Shown here one piece after another: positions 32,921 through 39,739 of a DNA stretch of 40,647 bases (its first letter is position 1; every line of letters begins with the position of its first letter). Made by a program: the position numbers and the translations under genes. The notes beneath the pieces are model-generated. The model was not told the origin of the DNA, ran no database searches, and worked only from the letters and a program-made list of their open reading frames with translations. Source of the DNA: Acidimicrobiia bacterium (GTDB lineage: Bacteria > Actinomycetota > Acidimicrobiia > Acidimicrobiales > AC-14); assembly GCA_023264995.1 (NCBI GenBank), contig JAHFUR010000039.1:1-40647 (forward strand), written 5' to 3'.

Positions 32921-33833
32921 GGTTTTCCTTCCCCTGGAGGTAATCGAGCCGGGCGAGCAGCCGGGCCCAGGCCTCCATGCCCACTGCTGCAGCGGTCCAG
33001 GCTAGCTGCCGGGGCCGGAGGCCCTTGGGCTCAGTGCGGATATCGGCCCACAGCTCGCGGCCGAGCAGGCCGAGGCGCAGGCTGGGGACGACGTAGTGCT
33101 GGCGCCGGCGCAGCCAGAGATGGCCGGTGTGGATCTGGCGGCGCTGGTGCACGAAGTCGGCGGTCGTGCCCGGGCCGCGGTTCCACACGATGGCGTCGGG
33201 CACATACACGGACCGCCAGCCGGCGCCTTCGAGCAGGGCCTGGAAGCACGCCTCGTCGACGGAGGTACCGGGGAGGGTGACGACCGCCTCGGCCCGCAGG
33301 GCGATCATCTCCCCGAGCTTGGGCCGGTGGAGGGCCAAGCGGTGATGGAGGCGCCAGAGCAGGTGGGCGGCGTGGCCGATGGCCGAGGACGTCGCGTTCA
33401 CCGGCATCGGCCGGCCCCCGGCCAGGCCCACACCCGGCTCGGCCAGCGCGTGGACGACCTTGGCGATGGCGCCGCGCTCGGGGAGCACGTCGCCCGACAC
33501 CACCACCACGACAGGAGTGCCGAGCCGGGCCAGTCCGAAGTTGACGGCCGACACCTTCCCTGACCGCTCCTGCTCGACGTAGAGCCGTACCGTGGCCGGG
33601 TGCGCCGCGGCGATGCGGGTCACGGTGGCGATGGTGCCGTCGTCGCACCCGCTGGCTACCACCACGATCTCGCCGACGTCGGGCTCGTCGAGCAGCCGGC
33701 CCAGCAGGGGGCCGATGTTGGGGCCGTCGTTGTGGGTCGGCACGACGATCCCGGCCGTGCCGGTCCGCGCCGTCTCGGTGCGGGCCGGCAGCGCGGCCTC
33801 CAGCCGCAATTCGGTTTTCAGCTGCTCGGCCAC
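32847..33833 (-). CDS. Family 2 glycosyltransferase
   Basis: A 328-residue GT-A glycosyltransferase. The nucleotide-sugar domain begins GTAGIVVPTHNDGPNIGPLL (~residues 22-41), continues with VGEIVVVASGCDDGT, GKVSAVNFGLARL and VVVVSGDVLPE in the place of the DxD loop, and ends with acceptor-side segments DEACFQALLEGAGWRSVYVPD, WNRGPGTTADFVHQRRQIHTGH. A C-terminal helix around LAWTAAAVGMEAWARLLARL could attach it to the membrane. GTG 33833 has a G-rich Shine-Dalgarno four bases upstream, and TAGTAT (33857-33862) is a fair -10. First gene of the operon with the radical SAM and epimerase-methyltransferase genes, pointing to a glycan or glycosylated metabolite. Donor and acceptor unknown. Confidence 0.87.
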   Translation of the reverse strand: MAEQLKTELRLEAALPARTETARTGTAGIVVPTHNDGPNIGPLLGRLLDEPDVGEIVVVASGCDDGTIATVTRIAAAHPATVRLYVEQERSGKVSAVNFGLARLGTPVVVVVSGDVLPERGAIAKVVHALAEPGVGLAGGRPMPVNATSSAIGHAAHLLWRLHHRLALHRPKLGEMIALRAEAVVTLPGTSVDEACFQALLEGAGWRSVYVPDAIVWNRGPGTTADFVHQRRQIHTGHLWLRRRQHYVVPSLRLGLLGRELWADIRTEPKGLRPRQLAWTAAAVGMEAWARLLARLDYLQGKENHVWAMVESTKAPTADAHSLGLRHS

Positions 33834-33856
33834 GGACCCCCCGTCGAGTCGGCTGC

Positions 33857-33897
33857 ATACTAGATGGCGGTGAGGGCCAGACCGGGCTCCGTAGGAT
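33857..33897. promoter_or_regulatory. Divergent promoters for the GT2 operon and hypothetical gene
   Basis: Minus strand: TAGTAT (33857-33862) lies 23 nt before the GT2 GTG. Plus strand: TAGGAT (33892-33897) ends 7 nt before GTG 33905, the spacing of a leaderless transcript, with a weak GTGAGG -35 16 nt upstream. Both -10 boxes fit TAnnnT; the -35 boxes are poor. Confidence 0.45.
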
Positions 33898-33904
33898 CGC
33901 ACTC

Positions 33905-34537
33905 GTGGCTGACTGGGCGACCATCTCCTCATTGGCCACCGCCGGTGGGACCCTGGTGCTGGCGGTGGCCACGTTCGCCGCCGTGCGGTCGGGCAATCGG
34001 GCGGCCAAGGTCACCGAGCGGGCACTGCTGGTTGGCATCCGGCCGGTCCTGGTCCCGTCGCGCCCCCACGACCCTCCCGAACGGGTCGGGTACGCAGACA
34101 ACCACCGGGTCGAGGTCCCCGGTGGGCGGGCCATCGCCGAGGCGACCGATGAGGCGGTCTACCTGGCCATCGCCTTACGCAACGTGGGGAACGGGTTGGC
34201 CGTGCTCGACCGGTGGGACTTCTACAGCGAACGCCCGAGCGCGGAGGCGGGCCGGCGCGACCCCGGCACGTTCCGGCGCCTTACCCGTGACATCTACGTT
34301 CCCGCCGGCGACCTCGGGTTCTGGCAGGGCGTCTTCCGTGACCCTTTGGAGCCGGAGTTCCGAGCAGCCTCCGAGGCCGTCCGGGAGCGTCGATCGTTCA
34401 CGGTCGACCTGCTCTACGGCGACCACGAGGGTGGCCAACGCACGGTCAGCCGCTTCACGCTGATCCCGGAGGACGACGGCGGGTGGCTGGCGTCGGTGTC
34501 GCGGCACTGGAACCTCGACCGAGCCGACCCCCGCTAG
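33905..34537 (+). CDS. Hypothetical protein with N-terminal membrane helix
   Basis: A 210-residue protein of unknown function. One hydrophobic helix at ~residues 8-29 (SSLATAGGTLVLAVATFAAV) is followed by a basic stretch (RSGNRAAKVTERAL) and a beta-rich soluble part containing LAIALRNVGNGLAVLDRWDFY, RDIYVPAGDLGFWQGVF and FTVDLLYGDHEGGQRTVSRFTL. This pattern occurs in single-gene actinobacterial hypotheticals; I know no function. The basic stretch after the helix suggests that the soluble domain faces the cytosol. GTG 33905 is supported by a -10 box ending 7 nt upstream. A hairpin follows its stop, so it is probably transcribed alone. Confidence 0.75.
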   Translation: MADWATISSLATAGGTLVLAVATFAAVRSGNRAAKVTERALLVGIRPVLVPSRPHDPPERVGYADNHRVEVPGGRAIAEATDEAVYLAIALRNVGNGLAVLDRWDFYSERPSAEAGRRDPGTFRRLTRDIYVPAGDLGFWQGVFRDPLEPEFRAASEAVRERRSFTVDLLYGDHEGGQRTVSRFTLIPEDDGGWLASVSRHWNLDRADPR

Positions 34538-34562
34538 ACCGCGCTGGTCGTCCCCCGGCGGC

Positions 34563-34587
34563 GGCCGGGCCGTTGACGGCCCCGGCC
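34563..34587 (+). terminator. 10-bp hairpin overlapping the next promoter
   Basis: GGCCGGGCCG (34563-34572) pairs with CGGCCCCGGCC (34577-34587) with one bulged C and a TTGA loop, 25 nt after the stop of the hypothetical gene. The loop bases are part of the -35 box of the following promoter. No T-tract. Confidence 0.5.
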
Positions 34588-34601
34588 CCGCGCCGTAGGC
34601 T
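34573..34601 (+). promoter_or_regulatory. Sigma-70-type promoter for the haloperoxidase gene
   Basis: TTGACG (34573-34578) and TAGGCT (34596-34601) are separated by exactly 17 nt. Transcription would begin near 34608, giving a leader of about 50 nt before ATG 34659. Confidence 0.6.
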
Positions 34602-34658
34602 CCCGCCCGACGGCGTCGGCCAATCTCTGGCCCGGCCGGGTGGCGGAGGGTGAGGCGG

Positions 34659-35948
34659 ATGCGGCGTTCCCTGGTCGTTGGTGTGCTCCTGTTCCTGGGG
34701 GCGACGGTCGTCAACCCGGCGGTGGCCGACCCGCCGGCGCCGCCGGCGAGCGTGATCCGGTCATGGAACGACACCGCTCTGCGGACGGTCCGGCTGAAGA
34801 GCGCCAGTGACGCGCAGGCGGCCCGGCTCTACGCGATGGTCAACGTGGCCATGTACGACGCGGTGAACGGCCTGGCCACGAACGCGGCCAACCGGCGGGG
34901 AGAGGCCCTGGTGCCGCCCAGCCGGTCGGCTGTCGGCAGCCCGGTGGCCGCCGCCGCCGGCGCGGCCCACGACGTGCTCGCCGGCCTGTACCCGGACCAA
35001 GCCGCGGCGTTCGACGCCGAGCTGGCCTCGGATCTCGCGGGGATCACGCCGGCGCTCGCCGCGCTGGGGCGGAGCTGGGGCGGCCGGGTGGCCGCCGCGG
35101 TCCTGGCCGCCCGGGCCGACGACGGCTCCAGCCCCAACGCGTCGCAGCCCGGGGGATCCGGCCCCGGCCAGTTCACGGCCAGCTGGTCGGGCGTCCAGTT
35201 CCGCAACCTCAAGCCGTTTGCCATCGCCGACCCGGCGGCGTACGTGAGCCCCGGGCCGCCGGCGTTGACCAGCTTGGACTACGCGGCCGCCTTCGCCGAG
35301 GTGAAACTGCTCGGCAACGCGGCCATCCCCGACGCCGCCAAGCTGGCCACCTTCCAGTACTGGAGCCTCGGCGGGGGGACGAGCCAGCCGCCCGGGGCCT
35401 GGGTGCAGGTTGCATCCGCGGTGTCGGCCAGCCGTTCCCTTTCGCTCGACGACACGGCCCGCCTGTTCGCCCTCGAGAGCATGGCCATGGCCGACACCGT
35501 GGCGCCGACCTACGAGACGAAGTTCGAAACGCACTCCTGGCGCCCGCAGACGGCGATCCGAGGCGCGGAAAGCGACGGGAACCCGGACACCGTCGCCGAT
35601 CCCACCTGGTCGGCCCGGGCCGGGAGCGTGGGGTCCTCGCCTGAGCACTGGTCGGGCCATAGTTCCTTCAGCGCCGCCGCGGCCACGGTGCTCAAGGATT
35701 TCTTCTGCCGGGACGCCATCCCGTTCAGCCTCGTCACCGATTCATCCCCGGGCGGTGCGGCGCGCAGCTACCCGAGCTTCTCCGCAGCCATGGTCGAGGC
35801 CGGCCGGTCGCGTGTGTACGGCGGGTTCCACTTTGAGTTCAGCAACCAGGCCGGGTTGGCCGCCGGGCGCGACATTGCCGCCGAGGTGGTCGCCCACAAG
35901 CTCCTGGTCCTACGAGGGACGACGCACGTGGGCGACTGCCCGCTCTAG
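34659..35948 (+). CDS. Vanadium-dependent haloperoxidase, secreted
   Basis: A 429-residue exported enzyme of the vanadium haloperoxidase/PAP2 superfamily, which oxidises halides with hydrogen peroxide. The signal peptide (RRSLVVGVLLFLGATVVNPAVA) precedes an all-helical body. All vanadate-site residues can be placed with family spacing: Lys288 and Arg295 (KFETHSWR, spacing 7), Ser-Gly-His 332-334 in EHWSGHS, and Arg385 and His391 (SRVYGGFH, spacing 6). Acid phosphatases share this site, but the length and the N-terminal helices favour the haloperoxidase-like group. ATG 34659 is preferred to GTG 34650 because GGAGG sits 9 nt upstream. A terminator-like hairpin follows. Chloro- or bromoperoxidase specificity cannot be told; phosphatase activity is possible. 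Confidence 0.9.
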   Translation: MRRSLVVGVLLFLGATVVNPAVADPPAPPASVIRSWNDTALRTVRLKSASDAQAARLYAMVNVAMYDAVNGLATNAANRRGEALVPPSRSAVGSPVAAAAGAAHDVLAGLYPDQAAAFDAELASDLAGITPALAALGRSWGGRVAAAVLAARADDGSSPNASQPGGSGPGQFTASWSGVQFRNLKPFAIADPAAYVSPGPPALTSLDYAAAFAEVKLLGNAAIPDAAKLATFQYWSLGGGTSQPPGAWVQVASAVSASRSLSLDDTARLFALESMAMADTVAPTYETKFETHSWRPQTAIRGAESDGNPDTVADPTWSARAGSVGSSPEHWSGHSSFSAAAATVLKDFFCRDAIPFSLVTDSSPGGAARSYPSFSAAMVEAGRSRVYGGFHFEFSNQAGLAAGRDIAAEVVAHKLLVLRGTTHVGDCPL

Positions 35949-35950
35949 CG

Positions 35951-35986
35951 CGGGCGCATCCCGGCGCCCGGGTCGGCGCCGATTTT
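35951..35986 (+). terminator. Hairpin and T4 tract after the haloperoxidase gene
   Basis: CGGGCGC (35951-35957) pairs with GCGCCCG (35964-35970), 3 nt after the stop codon. A second symmetric element TCGGCGCCGA (35973-35982) is followed directly by TTTT (35983-35986). Together they form a plausible factor-independent terminator. Confidence 0.6.
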
Positions 35987-36051
35987 CCTCGCCGCCCAGA
36001 GCTTTGACACCATGGGGGGTCGCCACTTCCCCGGCGTTGGAGGTCCCCCCG

Positions 36052-38298
36052 ATGCCCGCTCTCCTGTCCCGTGCCCGGTTCGCGGCCGTCCGCCGCCTCT
36101 GCACGAGGATGGCCACGGCGTCGGCGGCCACCACCCTGGTGGCGACGGGGGCGGTGGCCCTGCCCGCCCACGGCGACCTCAAAGCCGTCATCGCCGACAA
36201 AGTGCAGACCCTGACTGCGGGCGCAGTCGACGTCGGCTGGCTGCGTACCGCCGATACGGGCCACCCCACGGAGCTGGTCGGTTTCGAGTGGGACGGGTCA
36301 CGGGCCGGTGCTGTCGACGTGCGGGCGAAAGGCCCCGATGGTTGGACCGACTGGCAGCGGGCGGAGGGTGACCCGGCGGAAGGGCCCGATATCGGGTCGC
36401 CGGAGCATCACGACCGGACGACGGCAGGGCCGGTGTGGGTCGGCCGCAACGTCCGGCAGGTCCAGGTCCGGGTGGCCGAGGGGACGTTGTCGGGCCTCAA
36501 GCTCCACGCCCTGCGGTCCGAGGACCCGCCGGCCGGCGCTCGCCTCGGGGGGGCCAAGCCGGCGGGAGCGGCGCCGGCCCAGCCGGGCATCGTGAGCCGG
36601 CTGTCGTGGGGCGCGGACGAGACGTACCGCACCATCAACGCCGGCTGCAGCCAGCCGCTCTACGCGTCGAGCCTTCGGTACGCCGTCGTGCACCATACGG
36701 CCAGCACGAACACGTACACGGCGGCCGACTCGGCGGCGATGGTCCGCGGGATCTACTACTTCCACACCCACACCAACAAGTGGTGCGACATCGGGTACAA
36801 CTTCCTCGTCGACCGGTTCGGCACGGTGTTCGAGGGCCGTTTCGGCGGGACCACCCAGGCCGTGGTCGGTGCCCATGCCGAGGGGTTCAACACGGGCAGC
36901 ACCGGTGTGGCCGTGCTCGGCACCTTCTCGTCCGACCCCGTCCCGTCGGCGGCCTACAGCGCCCTTCGGGGCCTGTTGGCGTGGAAGCTGGCGCTCCACG
37001 GGGTCGACCCCAACGCGACGATCACGGTCGGCACCACGGTGGTCCGGACCATCACCGGCCACCGCGACCTGAACTCCACTGAGTGCCCCGGGGCCATGGG
37101 CGAGGCCGTACTGCCGTCGTTGCGGGCGGACGTGGGCGTGACCATGGGGTCGACGTACCACCCGCTGCCGCCGGCCCGCGTGCTCGATACCCGCACCAAT
37201 GTCGGCACGCTGCTGGGAGTGGGGCCGGGAGGGGCCCTCGACGTCAAGGTGGCAGGGGTCGGGGGTGTGCCCGCGGCCGGCGTGACCGCGGTGACCCTCA
37301 ACGTCACCGTCACGAACGCCACGGCGCCGGCGAGCTACCTGACCGTGTGGCCGAAGGGAGCGGCCCGGCCGTTGGCGTCCAACCTCAACTTCTCGGCCGG
37401 CGTGTCGGTGCCCAACCTGGTGACGGCCAGGGTGGGCGTCGACGGCAGCGTGTCGATGTACAACCTGGCCGGCACGGTCGCGGTCGTGGCCGACGTGCAG
37501 GGTTGGTACTCCGACTCCGCCCCGCTGGCGTCGTCGTACGTGCCGGTCAACCCGGCCCGTATCCTCGACACCCGCTATGGGCTCGGCACCGGCGGGACGG
37601 CCGCGCCCCTCGGCGCCGGCGCCGTCCTCCAGCTCGGGGTGACGGGCACCGGCGGCGTCCCGTCCAGCGGGGTGGCGGCCGTCGTCCTCAACATGACCGT
37701 CGACCGGGCCACCGGCCCCGAGAGCTATCTCACCGTGTGGCCGTCGGGCGCGTCTCGACCGACGGCGTCGAACCTGAACTTCTCCAGCGGGCCGGCCTCC
37801 ACCAACCTGGTCGTGGCCCAGGTGGGCGCCGGCGGCATGGTGTCGATCTACAACAACGTGGGCTCGGCCGACGTGATCGCCGACGTGGCCGGGTGGTACA
37901 CGGCGCCGGCGGCCGCGCCCACCGCCTCGACCTACTTCGCCATCAGCCCGGCCCGGGCCCTCGACACCCGCTACGGCACCGGGACAGGTGGCGCCGCTGG
38001 TCAGCTCGGCGCCGGCCGCACCATCGACCTCACCGTGGCCGGCGTGAACGGCGTGCCGGCCACCGGCGTGACGTCGGTGGTCCTCAACGTCACCGTGACC
38101 GACGTCACCGGTCCCGACAGCTACCTCACCCTGTTCCCGGCGGGCACGGCCCGGCCGATGGCGTCGAACCTCAACGTGGTGGCCGGCAAGACTGTGGCCA
38201 ACCTGGTGATGGTCCGCGTGCAGAACGGCAAGGTTTCGATCTACAACAACCTGGGCTCGGTGAGCGTGATCGCCGACGTCCAGGGCTGGTTCAGCTAG
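36052..38298 (+). CDS. PGRP/Amidase_2 peptidoglycan amidase with three repeats
   Basis: A 748-residue secreted wall hydrolase. After a signal peptide (~1-40) comes a beta-rich domain (~55-165; LVGFEWDGSRAGAVDVRAKG) and then a PGRP/T7-lysozyme-type amidase domain (~185-350). The zinc ligands are His214 in VVHHTAS, His337 in TGHRDL and Cys345 in STECPG, and the catalytic Tyr lies in IGYNFLVDRFG. Three C-terminal repeats of ~115-120 residues (~373-487, 496-616, 629-748) each begin ARxLDTR and end with ADVxGWY/F; they contain VTAVVLNVTVT, SYLTVWP and SNLNF. These are common surface repeats in actinobacteria, probably binding the wall. ATG 36052 has GGAGG 8 nt upstream. Its stop overlaps the DNA methyltransferase stop by 8 bp. 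Confidence 0.92.
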   Translation: MPALLSRARFAAVRRLCTRMATASAATTLVATGAVALPAHGDLKAVIADKVQTLTAGAVDVGWLRTADTGHPTELVGFEWDGSRAGAVDVRAKGPDGWTDWQRAEGDPAEGPDIGSPEHHDRTTAGPVWVGRNVRQVQVRVAEGTLSGLKLHALRSEDPPAGARLGGAKPAGAAPAQPGIVSRLSWGADETYRTINAGCSQPLYASSLRYAVVHHTASTNTYTAADSAAMVRGIYYFHTHTNKWCDIGYNFLVDRFGTVFEGRFGGTTQAVVGAHAEGFNTGSTGVAVLGTFSSDPVPSAAYSALRGLLAWKLALHGVDPNATITVGTTVVRTITGHRDLNSTECPGAMGEAVLPSLRADVGVTMGSTYHPLPPARVLDTRTNVGTLLGVGPGGALDVKVAGVGGVPAAGVTAVTLNVTVTNATAPASYLTVWPKGAARPLASNLNFSAGVSVPNLVTARVGVDGSVSMYNLAGTVAVVADVQGWYSDSAPLASSYVPVNPARILDTRYGLGTGGTAAPLGAGAVLQLGVTGTGGVPSSGVAAVVLNMTVDRATGPESYLTVWPSGASRPTASNLNFSSGPASTNLVVAQVGAGGMVSIYNNVGSADVIADVAGWYTAPAAAPTASTYFAISPARALDTRYGTGTGGAAGQLGAGRTIDLTVAGVNGVPATGVTSVVLNVTVTDVTGPDSYLTLFPAGTARPMASNLNVVAGKTVANLVMVRVQNGKVSIYNNLGSVSVIADVQGWFS

Positions 38299-39739
38299 GG
38301 CGCCGGCGGGCCAGGTCGGCAGTCGTCCAGTAGCCGGGTTCGGCACGACCGGTGCGCCCCCCGCCGGCGTACAGGCCGAGCCGGCGCCGGCCGTCGGCGG
38401 AGAGCAGGTCGACGGCGTCGAAGAAGGCGTCGGGGCCGGCGGCCCGGAGGGCGGTGTCGCCCTCGCTCGGGCGGCGGGGGAGGTCGGTGGTGAGCACGAC
38501 CAGCGGCGGCCTGGCGGCGCCCTGGCCGCGGAGCGCGTGGGCCCGGCCGAGGGCCTTCCAGACGGCGTCGGTGCGGACCAGGCCGCCGCGGTGGGTCCTG
38601 AAGGGGCCGGCGACGTCGAAATGCCACTCGGCCCCCCGGGCGTCGGTGGCGACGAAGGACACCGTCACGCCGGCCTTGGGGATGCGCCGCTTCCGGCCGG
38701 TGAGGACGAACCCGGCCTCGACCAGGGCCTCCTCGGCGACCCGCAGCGCCGGCTTGCCCTCCCGCCGGGCGCCGGCGCCGGCCTCGTCATCGGCCGGGAG
38801 CAGGGACGCGCTGGCGTTCCGACCCTCGGCCTCGGCCACCCGCCGGCGGGCCAGGGCCACGTAGGACTCCTCAAGGTCGTAGCCGACGTAGCGCCGGCCG
38901 AGCCGGGCCGCGGCCACCAGGGCCGACCCGCTGCCCATGAACGGGTCGAGGACCAGGTCGTCCTTGAACGTGTACAGGCGGATGAGCTGCTCGGGCAGCT
39001 CGACGGGGAAGGGCGCGGGGTGGCCGACCTTGCGGGCGCTCTCGGTCGGCATCTCCCAAAGGTCCAGGGTGAGGGCCATGAAGTCCTCGGTCATGAGCGT
39101 GCTCTCGTGGGGCAGACCGGCGGCAGCCCGGTCCTTGGCCGAGCGGGCCCGGTCGAAACGGCCCTTGCTGGCCACCACGACCCGCTCGGTGATGTCGCGC
39201 AGGACGGGGTTGGTGGCGCTCCGGAACGAGCCCCACGCGCACGAGCCGGTGGCGCCCTCGCCCTTCTGCCAGATCAGCTCGCCCCGCAGCAGCAGGCCCA
39301 GGTCGTCCTGGAGGATGCGGATCACGTCGGCAGCCAGGCTGCGGTAGGGCTTGCGGCCCAGGTTGGCGACGTTCACCGCAATGCGCCCACCGGGCTCCAG
39401 CGTGCGGGCACACTCGGCGAAGACGTCCTCGAGCAGCGCCAGGTACTCGAGGTAGGACGACGGGATGCCTTCCCTTTCGACCTCCTCCTCGTACTGCTTG
39501 CCGGCGAAGTAGGGCGGGGAGGTGACGACCAGGGCCACCGAGCCGTCGGCCACCGTGGTCATCGACCGGGCGTCGCCGCAGACGAAAGGCTCGGCGACGG
39601 GGGTCGGGGCCAGCACGGTGTCGTCGTCGGACAGCTCGGGTACGTGGAACCGCTGGTAGAACGCGGACGCATCGTGGCTCTCCCGCTTGGACACGCCGAA
39701 GTTCGATGTCGTCGTCGGCCGGCGTTCCTTCATCGTCAT
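38291..39739 (-). CDS. Beta-class DNA methyltransferase with C-terminal extension
   Basis: A 482-residue site-specific DNA methyltransferase that transfers a methyl group to adenine N6 or cytosine N4. Motif order IV then I marks the beta group: catalytic TSPPY (residues 73-77), target-recognition region ~100-230, and DPFMGSGSALVAAARLGRRYVGYDLEESYV (~263-292; shown by its parts DPFMGSG and GYDLE). After residue ~320 an unusual domain of about 150 residues follows (GKPALRVAEEALVEAGF, WHFDVAGPFRTHRGGL, VWKALGRAHAL, PLVVLTTDLP). It has the strand-helix pattern of a nuclease-like fold, but no catalytic set is certain. The ATG overlaps the hrpB stop (ATGA), so the genes are coupled. No restriction gene is adjacent; orphan methyltransferase or fusion. 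Confidence 0.88.
   Translation of the reverse strand: MTMKERRPTTTSNFGVSKRESHDASAFYQRFHVPELSDDDTVLAPTPVAEPFVCGDARSMTTVADGSVALVVTSPPYFAGKQYEEEVEREGIPSSYLEYLALLEDVFAECARTLEPGGRIAVNVANLGRKPYRSLAADVIRILQDDLGLLLRGELIWQKGEGATGSCAWGSFRSATNPVLRDITERVVVASKGRFDRARSAKDRAAAGLPHESTLMTEDFMALTLDLWEMPTESARKVGHPAPFPVELPEQLIRLYTFKDDLVLDPFMGSGSALVAAARLGRRYVGYDLEESYVALARRRVAEAEGRNASASLLPADDEAGAGARREGKPALRVAEEALVEAGFVLTGRKRRIPKAGVTVSFVATDARGAEWHFDVAGPFRTHRGGLVRTDAVWKALGRAHALRGQGAARPPLVVLTTDLPRRPSEGDTALRAAGPDAFFDAVDLLSADGRRRLGLYAGGGRTGRAEPGYWTTADLARRRPS

Noticed and set aside
36004-36009. TTGACA as -35 for the PGRP amidase
   Set aside because: No acceptable -10 at 16-18 nt downstream.
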